This document shows positions 51,866 through 64,000 of a stretch of 64,000 nucleotides of DNA, in pieces. Below the pieces are notes generated by a model. That model saw only the letters and a list, made by a program, of their open reading frames with translations. It was not told the DNA's origin and searched no databases. The stretch covers positions 4,775,034-4,839,033 of the forward strand of contig NC_049991.1 in NCBI RefSeq assembly GCF_000003815.2, given 5' to 3'. Position 1 is the stretch's first letter; the number at the start of each line of letters is the position of its first letter. Source of the stretch: Branchiostoma floridae (lineage: Eukaryota; Chordata; Leptocardii; Amphioxiformes; Branchiostomatidae). Position numbers and translations under genes: made by a program.

Positions 51866-54800
51866 TCAGTATTAGTACTGGTGGTGGTGGTGGTAGTTCT
51901 AGTAGTAGTAGTAGCAGGAGAAGTAGCAGTAGGAGTAGCAGTAGTAGTAGAAGTATCATTTTAGTGGTAAAGGTAAGTAGTGCAGTAGTAGTAGTAGAAT
52001 GACTTATTTCTAAAACGACAGCTTAGTTACAAGCTAAGGGCCTAATTATCAGGCATTCTCAAAAATGTATCAAAATTCTATCTTGCCATACATATAATAT
52101 TATCTGGACTATCGATTGTCCTTCAAATCGTTTGTAAATGCGCATATGCTTATTACGAATGCGAATTTTAAAATCAAGACTACTGTTGTTGCTGCAGACA
52201 TCAATATAAAAGACATGATCTGAAACAAATATGACAGAGATATAATTCTAAACTTGAAGTCGTTTCTCACCTTGAGTTCAGACATTTTGTACTTGGCCAC
52301 GCCCACAGTGAACACGTGCGCACCCTTGTTTTTCACGTACTGTGCAGGCTCGTTTACTTGGTCGGTGGCCTTCCCGTCTGTTATTAAGATAATGATCTTA
52401 AAAAGATTGTTGTTTAAAAATAATTATTTGTTTATCATCTAGTTGTCAATACCATATTGTATTCCTTGTTTCATCATGGTGCATATTTTAATCTGTTAGT
52501 TTACAGTGGTAAAACAATGGATACGCTCTCATTCAATTGATTTCTAAATGAATTTCTTGACAAAAACTGAAGGAAGACGGTCCAAAAGTTTGTTCAAAGG
52601 TCCAATTTCGTGGAGGAAATAATAGTTTAATTATACCTTCTACCAACATGGATGAAAATTCAGTGAGTTTTCCTAAAATTTAGTTGGCAACAATTTGGAT
52701 GGAGCCCAACTGGTATCTTAGATATGCATAAGCTGGGGACACCATTTCTGTGAATACCATGTTTCCATGGTTTTGGCCAATTCAATTAAAATAATGACGT
52801 CATAAATACGTCATATTATTAGAGTCAAATTTGTTGCATCTTCAGATATTATGTCTACATTATTCTCTGAATATGATAAGTAGTTTAAGGGTTGCAAGGG
52901 GTGGGTCTCAAATGGACCAGGCGCAGGATTGACAAAATAAGGCCGTTCTGAATAGGGTTAAAAGCATCGTCACCTTTTCAACACCGTCCCTGGCACCGTT
53001 AGCTTTGGTGAACTCATCGTAAACAGCCTCTAGAGATTGTCCGGTTCTGGTGAAAAATTCATTCATGTACTCAATCTTCTTGATGGCATCCAGCAAGGCC
53101 TACGTGGAGAAAAATTTGTATCGTCATTTTCATAATACTGTCAACACTGATGTATGGTAGCGAAACATGGCAAGTGGGGTTTAAGTATTTACCGAGCAGC
53201 CGTCGAAACCTCTGATTCGTCTGTTGCGTCAGTGAACTCAAGATTGCCTAAGCTTGATGTTTCTGACTTTGGGAGAAGAGATGCTGCTACAGTTACCGCA
53301 GTGAGTCGCTCTTCATCTTCATGATGGTAACATCAGGCTCTCCAAACTTGATTTTTAGCAGAGCAAAAGCGTCGAAATGCCTTCAACACAGGATGTCTTC
53401 CGAAAATAGTGGGTATTCCATACAAAGACATAGTAACGAAGAGGTTTACTGTTGAAGAAATCAGAGAGAAGTGTCAGATATGGTAAGAGAGAAGGGCAAG
53501 GTGGCTAGGGTATGTGCTGGATATCAGACAGAACAGTAAGGAAGATCCTTCAGTGTAACTTGAAGTCACTCGCTAGAAGAAGAACCAAGAGAAGGCCAAG
53601 ACTTACATGGAGATCAAATGTACAAAAGACCTTGAAACCTTGATGAACTTGTTGGAACAAAGCTCCATTTAGTAACTATGTATTCTACCAACATAGACAA
53701 CAACAAAAAACTCTGAAATGGACTACCCCCGATCACTAAAACCATCCAGAATAGAAGACTGGCTCTAGCCGGTCATGTAGCACGTACGTCATGAGGATAG
53801 GGCCCCCAAAGTTTCTCCTCTGGCAACTCATTTATCTATTTATTTATTTTTTTTTACTTAGAGGTCACCGCAAAACAAGGCTCATGGAGCCACTCAAGCG
53901 TTTTGGGTTACGTTACTGAATTGTGAAGAGAGATATCTGTTAACCCTTAATTTAAACAGTTTCACACTGTACCCCGTGGGGAAGCAAGTCCGTGGAAGCT
54001 TATTTCATAGCGATGTTGTTCTAGGAAAAAAGCTCTGAGCGTGGAACTTCCTCCTGTTAGGTGGATTGTGGAGGAAAAAAGGATGATTTGTTTCCGTGGA
54101 AGTGGCTAAACGGGTTCTTGCAGTGAAGGTTCGTATTAAAGGCACGAGTGAGTGAAGTTCTGCCGACCATGGAAGTACCGATAGAAAAGTGCTAGGCTAG
54201 CTACATCACGCCTTTGGGCCAATGGTTGTACTGTGGTGAATAAGTCGCTGCCAACAATGTTCCTTAACCGTTTTTGTACTCTATTGAGGCAGGTCAGGGA
54301 GTTCTGGGAGGCTCCAGCCCAAATGTGACAGCAGTATTCCATTTTGGGCCTTATCTGACTCTTATAAAGATAAAGAATAGCAGAAGGGGTAAGATATTTT
54401 CTGGTTCGGTACAAAGAGCCCACCATTTTCCCAGCTTCCTTGGCAACGGATTGGATGTAACAATTCCACTTAAGATCAGGTGTAAATTTTAGGCCCAAGA
54501 GTCGCTCAAAGCATGGGGCTTCTTTAAGTAGAGTCCCACTCATTTGGACCGGTGGCAGGTTCGGATCGGATCTCTTATGATGAAACGAAAGAAGGTTTGT
54601 TTTTGAAGGGTTGAAGGTCACAAGCCACGTTTTGCCCCATAGAACCGTATGATCAAGGTCAGCAGAGATATTAGCTGCAAGGGAGCGGTCATTACATCTC
54701 TTGGATGTGTGGCCATATACTGAAGTGTCATCAGCATAAATGTCGACAAATGATCTGAGTATATGATCAGGCAGATCAACGAGAAAAGAAGAAGGGGACG

Positions 54801-55717
54801 ACACTTAAGTACTGGAGGAAGAGGTTGGACTAAAGGACCGCAACCTTCAGAATATATCAACAACAACACCAAATACATAAAATGAAGATTATCATCATTA
54901 TCATCAACACCATTACAAGTAAAAATGATCACCATCATCAATATCATCAATATGAAAATAATGATCACCATTAGTAACATAAATTTTACGATGAATATCG
55001 ATATTATCCGCATCGCCATTATCAACACCAACATCAAAATGAACATCAACATCACCAACTACAGCATCATCACAAAAAGCGATACATTTAGATCAACACC
55101 ATCAGCTTCATCATCATCACCACTAAGGCATCATCATCAATGCATGGTCTGGATATTGGCAGCCTCGAATTCTGGACCTTCATTCGGTTGATAGTCATCT
55201 ACTGCAGCGAACTGTTACAAACAATAGCTAAAAAACTGCAATGCTGGTTCACCAGGTTATCCGGAGGGTAATGTCTACTATATCCACTGTTTAAAAAAGG
55301 GTATTTAGGGATATCAAGTCTACGGACGGTGGTTTTAAATTGCAATATTTTTTTACAATATTGCAGTTTGATATAGGTTACTCCAATTTTTGTAAATATT
55401 GAAGTTTGATTTAACAACGGATATAGGTACCCCGCGAATAAAGGTGAACTTGTGTTATCCTGTTTGCAATATTTCTTAGAACTAGTCATGACATCAAAAT
55501 AAACGCACCTCTCTATTATTGTACTGGTTCATCTTGAACTCCGTTTGCATGTCCTCAGCGAACTGGTAGACGCCGATTCGAGCCTTGTCGGGTCCTATCT
55601 CGAACCCTGCCGCCAGTTTGAGGATGAACTGCCGTACTGCGGGGAAGTTACGTGTCTTCACACTCTTAGATCCGTCCACTAGGACATGGATGTCCGCCTT
55701 GGAGTGGCAGGTGGCCG
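49257..55717 (-). CDS. VWA-domain protein with acidic repeat tail (5' end missing)
   Basis: Exons in reading order: 55717-55509, 53099-52974, 52396-52271, 51758-51665, 51186-51023, 50228-49257. All introns are GT-AG and the phases fit, giving 562 residues to the stop TAA. Residues 1-185 form a von Willebrand A domain with a MIDAS start (VLVDGSKSV), a later 'RTGQSL' threonine segment and 'IIILITDGKATD'. Then a charged linker (186-239), and a 323-residue tail with about 18 units of an 11-residue acidic repeat such as LEEDQDPQPDG. VWA domains bind matrix or partner proteins through a metal ion. The start and any signal peptide lie upstream of 55717 and were not found. A LINE fragment sits in the first intron shown. 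Confidence 0.75.
50690..50990. repeat. Two-copy intronic duplication
   Basis: 'TTTAAAA.TTTGGGCAAAATCTTACATTG' with 'TAGGCCTTTAAAG' and 'CCTATATATAGGATGAG.C' occurs at about 50690-50830 and 50870-50990. In a VWA gene intron. Confidence 0.7.
51023..51186 (-). CDS. VWA gene exon e: linker
   Basis: Phase 1 in, 0 out. Charged helical peptide ('EVENGLQYLKDTAEALMEYL'). The donor (GAG|GTTGGT) is weaker than the others, so the end is less certain. Confidence 0.65.
51665..51758 (-). CDS. VWA exon d
   Basis: LLASNDDNVATVDNFDDLDQ and 'IRQKVLEVVCNG', the usual C-terminal helix of a VWA domain with its closing cysteine. Phase 1 out. Confidence 0.8.
51780..52000. repeat. (AGT)n trinucleotide repeat
   Basis: GTAGTAGTA-type tract with GTG and GCA interruptions, in a VWA gene intron. 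The Val-rich frame here is a repeat translation. Confidence 0.9.
52271..52396 (-). CDS. VWA exon c
   Basis: 42 codons, phase 0 at both ends: IIILITDGKATDQVNEPAQY and 'GAHVFTVGVAKYKMSELK', matching the second half of a VWA fold with the third MIDAS aspartate (ITDG). Confidence 0.85.
52974..53099 (-). CDS. VWA exon b
   Basis: 42 codons, phase 0 at both ends: ALLDAIKKIEYMNEFFTRTG and 'SLEAVYDEFTKANGARDGVEK'. It contains the threonine-glycine segment that completes the metal site. Confidence 0.8.
53825..54804 (-). mobile_element. 5'-truncated LINE in VWA gene intron
   Basis: Same strand as the host gene. From 54804 it holds the RT palm end and C-terminal region. The 3' tail is the A-rich stretch seen as 'TTTATTTATTTTTTTTT' on + at 53835-53855. 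Confidence 0.75.
54136..54804 (-). pseudogene. LINE RT fragment with YADD box
   Basis: A 222-codon frame: 'SFVDIYADDTSVYG' is the catalytic RT box, followed by 'TWLVTFNPSKTNLLSF', 'LLGLKFTPDLKW' and 'RPKMEYCCHIWAG', then 'LNRVQKRLRNIVG'. It belongs to a different LINE lineage from the elements at 30679 and 26183. Truncated upstream of the YADD box. Confidence 0.8.
54885..55140. repeat. (ATC)n-like trinucleotide repeat
   Basis: Imperfect ATC/AAC trinucleotides over about 250 bp. Open frames here are Ile/Asn-rich repeat translations. Confidence 0.85.
55509..55717 (-). CDS. VWA exon a: MIDAS strand
   Basis: Phase 1 in, 0 out. Starts ATCHSKADIHVLVDGSKSV, then 'FILKLAAGFEIGPDKARIGVYQ'. DGSKS fits the DxSxS metal site. 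Confidence 0.85.
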
Positions 55718-55739
55718 CTTCACAATGAGAAAAAGGTAA

Positions 55740-57130
55740 CATTATAAAATACTGTTTTGAAACATCCATCAATGAAATTCTTGTCATTAACCACAATGAA
55801 ATTACATCATTTTGTCGTTGATTATGAAAATTAAGTCTTCATTTGCATATAATGTATCTATGAATATTCTTCTGTTTCTCAGTTACATGTTGGCATAGTT
55901 CTATCATGGAACTGTTGGGAAATTCCTCATTAGTTATGCAAAAAAGATGCTGTTTTGCATTATTATATCAAGCAACACTTAAGCTATCTATAAATCAAAA
56001 ATCATGACGATCCGTCGACCCCGTCTTCAGTTATTCTCAACAGTCTCGAACTAAACCGAATCCTGCAGTTCCAAAGCAGCAATTTTCTCTGCCACAACTT
56101 TAAGAGCTATTTACTTCAAAATCACCACCATAGCATGTCCAGGAATCAAGATATTAAAACCAGAGGTTCCGCTGCAACACCGTAACGAGCCGATAGGGAG
56201 TACAATTGTTTTTGAAGTTCGCATCGAGCCCTACTGACATGCTAAATACTCATCATTGCAATTAATCCAGACCTTCTCAGTTTCAGTGATAAGTATCGGG
56301 TAGTACAGGGTATGAATTAGCTACTTTTATTTGTTTCCAAGATGGCGGCGAGGCTAACACCTAGATTTTGCACACGGGAGTGACCCTCACGGCCTGCCAT
56401 CTATACGCGACCGTATTCCAGACAAGTTTGAAAACCTCGCGAGGATCTCTTGAGAAGTTATCTGGAGTTAAGCTCTACTTCCACACAAGTTTGAAAACGT
56501 CGTGAAGATCACTTCGTGAAAACGGAATTTCTGGAGTCAAAATTTGAACACATTGGAGGGTTTCAGCGTCTGTTTTCAAGCCCTAGTACTGTGAGGATGT
56601 ACCGCCACGGCTCTATATGGGGTTTTCGCGAGGTCCATTGTTTCATTTCCTGTCACGCATTTGACTTCGCAGTTTGACGGAACAGCTTTCACAAGATGTT
56701 AAAATACAGACATATACACTGAGTACCGTATACCAATTACACAGACTGTCTGGAACTCGGCCGCAGAATGATTCCCGAGTATCATAACACGCAACAATAA
56801 AATTGCAACCTCCTTGCACACACAACGTGTACTTAATCCCCACACTGTGTATTCGGTCAAAAGGATACGCGCACTGTGTACTTGGCCCCATCAAAGAGTT
56901 TTTATACAGATTGCTGTATAATTTAGCTCCTTGACCAACGAAAGATTCTCGAGAATCGCACACTAACACAAACTGTAAATTCAGTCCACTGAAAAATTCT
57001 CGAGAATCGTACACAAACAGTAACACTCATGTATGACTACTTTCTTCACTGGGCTTAAGTCTTAAATTCTTGCATGGTTCAAGGCCTGTTTTTGTAACTG
57101 TTTAATACTGATACGTGTATCTATGTTCAG
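55740..57130. other. Upstream of the known VWA exons; no first exon found
   Basis: No ATG with a signal-peptide-like frame and a phase 1 donor was seen on the - strand. Two related segments near 56410-56530 ('CAAGTTTGAAAAC.TCG') and a repeat of 'ATTCTCGAGAATCG' (about 56945 and 56997) are present. A 127-codon - strand frame (56643-57026) covers the latter and has no domain. Confidence 0.4.
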
Positions 57131-57400
57131 TTGTTATTGCCCTGGGTGCCAGACCGGACCGGGCAGCCAGCTAGTTTGTTCGGCGGTCCAGGAGAGCCTG
57201 CCCTGCCCGCCGATCTACATTTAGCACTCCGAGGAGTAAATTTATGGAGTAAAAGCCCGAAGGAGCCGGCAAAAATTAAACTCCTCGGGCCAAGGCGGTT
57301 ATCGGGCTCTCCCTAAATTAGATTGGCGGGCAGGCTGCATTGAACCACCGAAGAAACCGCCTGCCGCCCCTGGGTATCGTCTGGTGCAAGGGTAACTTGT
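57130..57400. mobile_element. GC-rich foldback sequence
   Basis: 'CCTGCCCGCCGATCTACATTTAG' (about 57201) pairs imperfectly with 'CTAAATTAGATTGGCGGGCAGG' (about 57314). Outer arms ('CCCTGGGTGCCAGAC' and 'CCCTGGGTATCGTCTGG') are similar but less regular. Probably a small transposon; the type is not resolved. Confidence 0.45.
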
Positions 57401-57765
57401 TATTAATAAAACTTTTATTTAAATTAAACTTTTATTTGTTGATAACCCCTTTGCTGATTTTTGTTGCTAAATTCCCTTCTACTGCCCTTAAAATGTGACA
57501 AAGAAACTGATAGGCTTCATTCAATGACCGTGTGCCACAAAAAAACCATATAGAACCATGTCTGCCCGTGATTTTCGCTCCCGTGTACACGATCTCTAAC
57601 ACCTCCGTTAGACCGCTCCGCTTGATTGAACGAATTCCCTGCTTTTACGGTAATAGGATCTGTCAAAGTACGTCAAACTAAAGGTGGTACCGTATACAGC
57701 CATCCTAGTTACATTTGTATGTGTAGCAAAAGTTTCTAAAGCTTTATTAGCCGATTTCTGTCGGG

Positions 57766-58215
<450 letters not shown>

Positions 58216-58216
58216 C

Positions 58217-61173
<2,957 letters not shown>

Positions 61174-61490
61174 TGTAAGAGTAAGCTATGTACCAATACA
61201 TATGAGATATCATGTAGTCCATCCCGATCTCAATTAAGTAAAGTGTTGACAGTTTACTAATTGTTAGGCTGAGTAGCAAAATTTTAAATATGATTAGATA
61301 AGAAAAGTAAGAGTCCGACTCCATAAGACTGGCATAGAATATCAAACTTATGCTAAGCTTTTAAGGACCAACTTATGATTAATGTTATATAAGGTAAAGA
61401 TTAGAGGGTTAGTTATAGTTACAGTTAAGTTGAGAAAGGCTAAGTGCGTTTTACAGTAGTCAGAGTGTTGTTAGAGTAATGCTGGTGTTT
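61174..61490. other. Spacer between LINE parts
   Basis: AT-rich, no domain. The endonuclease and RT parts expected here are missing, so a large internal deletion is inferred. Confidence 0.45.
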
Positions 61491-61888
61491 TCAGCTGGGT
61501 GCAATTTCACCACAGCAATGAAAGCACTACAAAAAAAGGCTGCCAGGGCTCTGTTCAGCATCAAAACAACCCTGGGAGACTGCAATCCTTCAGTGTCAGT
61601 GTATTGTAAACTATTTGATGCCTGCGTAGTCCCAATATAAACTCACGGTGCAAAGGTATGGGGCAAGAGCGGATTGAATTGAAGTCTCCCATCGAACAAC
61701 TTCATCTTAAGTTTTGTAAATCAATATTAGGCGTAAGAAAAAATGCGAGTAATCTTGCAACTAGGGCAGAACTAGGAAGATACCCCCTGTGAATCGAAGT
61801 TTACACCAGATTGTATTCATATTACAAACGATTAGTTAAAAAAATACCAACAAATAGCCTACAATATGAAGCTTTCCTTGTTCTTCAG

Positions 61889-62506
61889 TCTGGGACCCCC
61901 ACAAACTAAAACACGCACAAACAAACAGCCATGAGGAGAAGCTGGAATCAGTCCAGCGTAGGGCTGCCAGGTTTGTCACAGGCAACTACAATCCACCAGC
62001 AATACATCACTACAACAATCACTTGGGTGGGCGACCCTAGCACAGAGAAGACAACAAGCACGACTTACACTAATGTACAAGGCAGTCAACAACCTCATTG
62101 CGATACCTATCCACAGCATACTTACACAAAACAACAACATTACAAGAGGTCACAACCAACGTTTCCACACCTTAACATGCAAAACCGAAACATACAGGGC
62201 AAGTTACTTCCCCCGGACAGTCATAGAGTGGAATAGCCTGCCTGAACATCTGATACATACCACCTCCGTAGCACACGTCAAAGCCGGGGTAGCCAAGTAT
62301 TATGGCTACCCTAGCTCTACCCAGCTGTAAGACCGAACTATGCCCTAGCAACTTGTACAGCACAGCACTGTTATTTTGTCTGTTGAATGAATACGTTTTT
62401 TTTTTTCACTATTTTTGTCTCACCACCACCGGTTTGCTAGGGCATCCTCACTCCCCTGGGCACAAAGTCCCGCGAGGGGCATTGCCCAGTATTACGTAGA
62501 TGTAGA
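61889..62506 (+). mobile_element. LINE 3' fragment nested in the LINE above
   Basis: Contains 'EEKLESVQRRAARFVTGNYN' and, after a frameshift, 'ASYFPRTVIEWNSLPEHLI' typical of the end of another LINE's ORF2. It ends in a GTAGATGTAGATGT short repeat. Reading text of the host LINE joins across it. Confidence 0.6.
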
Positions 62507-63140
62507 TGTTCAACAGGACTTGTACAAACGTAAAATCCCACGCTGGCTATCCAATGTTAGTAAAATCCTGGAGGAGTCTGGTTTTGCCTACCTTTTGCTA
62601 AACAGTAATCACAACACTTCATTCGCTCAGTCTGAAGTAAAACAAAGACTGAAAGACACCTTTCTTCAAAACTTTTACTCAGATCTTAACTCTCTTGGCA
62701 CGAAAGAAAACCAAGGAAATAAACTAATAACCTACAGAAACTTTAAGCAATTTCATGAAAGAGAAAAATACCTGGATATAACAAATTTTAGCTATCGCCG
62801 AGCCATGACTTAACTAAGGATCAGCGATCACCCATTGGAAATTGAAGCCGGTAGATACAACCGAACTTCTCTTAATGATAGACTATGTATATTTTGCGAT
62901 GGTGATCAGAACAACATGTATGTAGAAAACGAAATACACTTTCTCCTAGAATGTTCACTGTACAGTGATCTGCGCAATACATTTGTTAATGCTACACATG
63001 TAGATCAGAAATATGCACACATGACGAAGGAAGATATGTTCAAATATCTCATGTCATCATCTGACCACGATTTACTGGAAAATCTCTGCAAGTTCATCTA
63101 CAAATGTTTTAGGAAGAGAGAAGATGCATGTAAACTATAG
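62500..63140 (+). pseudogene. LINE ORF2 C-terminal region with zinc knuckle
   Basis: 'VKQRLKDTFLQNFYSDL', 'LRISDHPLEIEAGRYNRTSL', 'LCIFCDGD' and 'ENEIHFLLECSLY'. One in-frame TAA (62812-62814) breaks it. Most similar to the copies at 17000-17888 and 58217-58969. Confidence 0.7.
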
Positions 63141-63239
63141 TATATGAAATTATATAACTTTACGTTTACTACCTTTGTACCAAACTGACTGCATTTAGCC
63201 CCAATGGGGCATGGATATGCAATAAACTTCACTGCACCA

Positions 63240-64000
63240 AAAGCCTCATTTCCAGGATGGAAACTGACTTACACCTTCCTGGAAATTATACATGTCCTTC
63301 AAAATCCGGAGGTTTCATGCCTGCGAACGAGACGTGTACAGTCCTTTACATGTCCTAGAATCTCGCGGAAACGAACCATTGCTGTGTACAGGACGTGTAA
63401 AGGGCTTGAAATACCCTTACAGATTTCCTTGAAACAACCTTACACAACAGGACATGAGCCGTTTGTTGCATTGTGTGTTGGCGGAATATGCATACATTAG
63501 CGGCCAATTATCACCTATTAATCTTTCCCCTGTCTGCCTCACCCAGTGCATTCCTTTTGTCATGGAAAGTGGCGTCGAGAGTACTGACGCCCCCCCCCCT
63601 TCTGGATTTTGCCCCCCTCCCCACTTATTTGGCAGATTCTTGCTCGTATTTCTTATTCTGTAATAGCACCATATATTTATTCATATTGAAACAAGACAAT
63701 TTTTATTAGTGTTTGTTCGTGTGTATGATAGGTTGAAGTCGCGAGTGACTTTTGTATGTCATAGAATGCCGGCTGGTCTCTTGTTGTCTACTAGTCTTCG
63801 TAGGCTACTAGTATGCACTTCTTGACGGCATGCAGGGTAGTACATAGACTCCCTAACATTCCTTGAAACGGGGCTGGGTTTTTTTTTGGGGGGGGGGGGG
63901 CGTTGGTCCGCGACTTTCAACGTTGATTATGTTCTCTTGTGCCGGGAAAGGGAGTTTGCCGGGAAAGGGAGTTTGCTGTGGAAGGAAGTTTGCCGTGATA
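63240..64000. other. Low-complexity DNA, no gene seen
   Basis: An inverted text ('GTACAGTCCTTTACATGTCC' near 63339 with 'ACAGGACGTGTAAAGG' near 63385), a C run (63590-63599), a G run (63891-63900) and a 19-bp direct repeat 'GCCGGGAAAGGGAGTTTGC' at the window end (63941, 63959). Open frames here show no domain. Confidence 0.5.

Larger units (their letters stand above)
61490..63232 (+). mobile_element. LINE C-terminal part and 3' end, split by another LINE
   Basis: Coding text 'KALQKKAARALFSIKTTLG' to 'LEQLHLKFCKSILGVRK..'-type sequence (about 61520-61888). It is interrupted at about 61889-62506 and resumes with 'QQDLYKRKIPRWLSNV'. The 3' UTR has a GCCCC-AAT-GGGGC hairpin (about 63199-63211) and ends GCAATAAACT. 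It carries the same C-terminal family as 58217-58969, and may belong to the ORF1 at 59210. Confidence 0.65.

Noticed and set aside
51749-51964. Valine-rich 71-codon frame
   Set aside because: Translation of the (AGT)n repeat in a VWA gene intron.
55494-55796. ATG at 55796 as the start of the VWA protein
   Set aside because: The segment before the VWA text is not signal-like, and a clear acceptor (TGTGAAG at 55718) lies inside the frame.

Overview
The window looks like a non-coding-rich stretch of a deuterostome nuclear genome. An amphioxus (Branchiostoma) is my best guess, from the gene architectures and the repeat types; I did no search. Genes are split by GT-AG introns. Most of the sequence is transposon-derived, with many small inverted-repeat elements, 5'-truncated LINEs, tRNA-derived SINEs and minisatellites. 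There are two assembly gaps (1570-1846 and 15265-15364).

Host genes. (1) On the + strand, 21325 to about 40630 (the last exon is uncertain), at least 13 exons with consistent phases encode a secreted multi-domain lectin. The order is signal peptide, short linker, F5/8 type C (discoidin) domain, sushi/CCP module, two fucolectin-type (FTP) domains, and two copies of a VWC-like cysteine module made by tandem exon duplication. (2) On the - strand, 55717 down to 49257, six exons encode the 3' part of a von Willebrand A protein with an intact MIDAS start motif. It ends in a long, very acidic 11-residue repeat. The two genes are convergent. (3) A degenerate J-domain sequence (57766-58215) and a weak two-exon candidate (46215-46711) complete the possible host coding content.

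Layout. 1-7560: three diverged copies of one complex unit in tandem, differing by transposon insertions, so some copies preserve empty sites. 7600-11400: MITEs, a tRNA-SINE, a hAT-like element and LINE debris. 11400-15440: sparse, with an imperfect duplication and an unexplained GC-rich block. 15477-16812: a 50-bp polypyrimidine minisatellite. 16880-20592: LINE and retroelement remains with nested insertions. 21325-40630: the lectin gene. Its introns hold tandem repeats, a LINE tail, a piggyBac-like element with TTAA target duplications, and a four-level nest. In that nest a Harbinger-like element carries a 42-bp minisatellite, which is split by a near-complete LINE, which is itself split by a 368-bp MITE. 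40630-49250: repeats, a SINE and no convincing gene. 49257-55717: the VWA gene, with a same-strand LINE fragment in an intron. 57100-63232: a foldback sequence, the J-domain pseudogene and LINE remains, including a decayed PHD/coiled-coil/SGNH ORF1. 63240-64000: low-complexity DNA.

The two host genes both encode probable secreted proteins. Nothing in the sequence shows that they act together. The most informative observations are the nested insertions with readable empty-site logic, the 2A-like motif in the LINE, and the architectures of the two secreted proteins.
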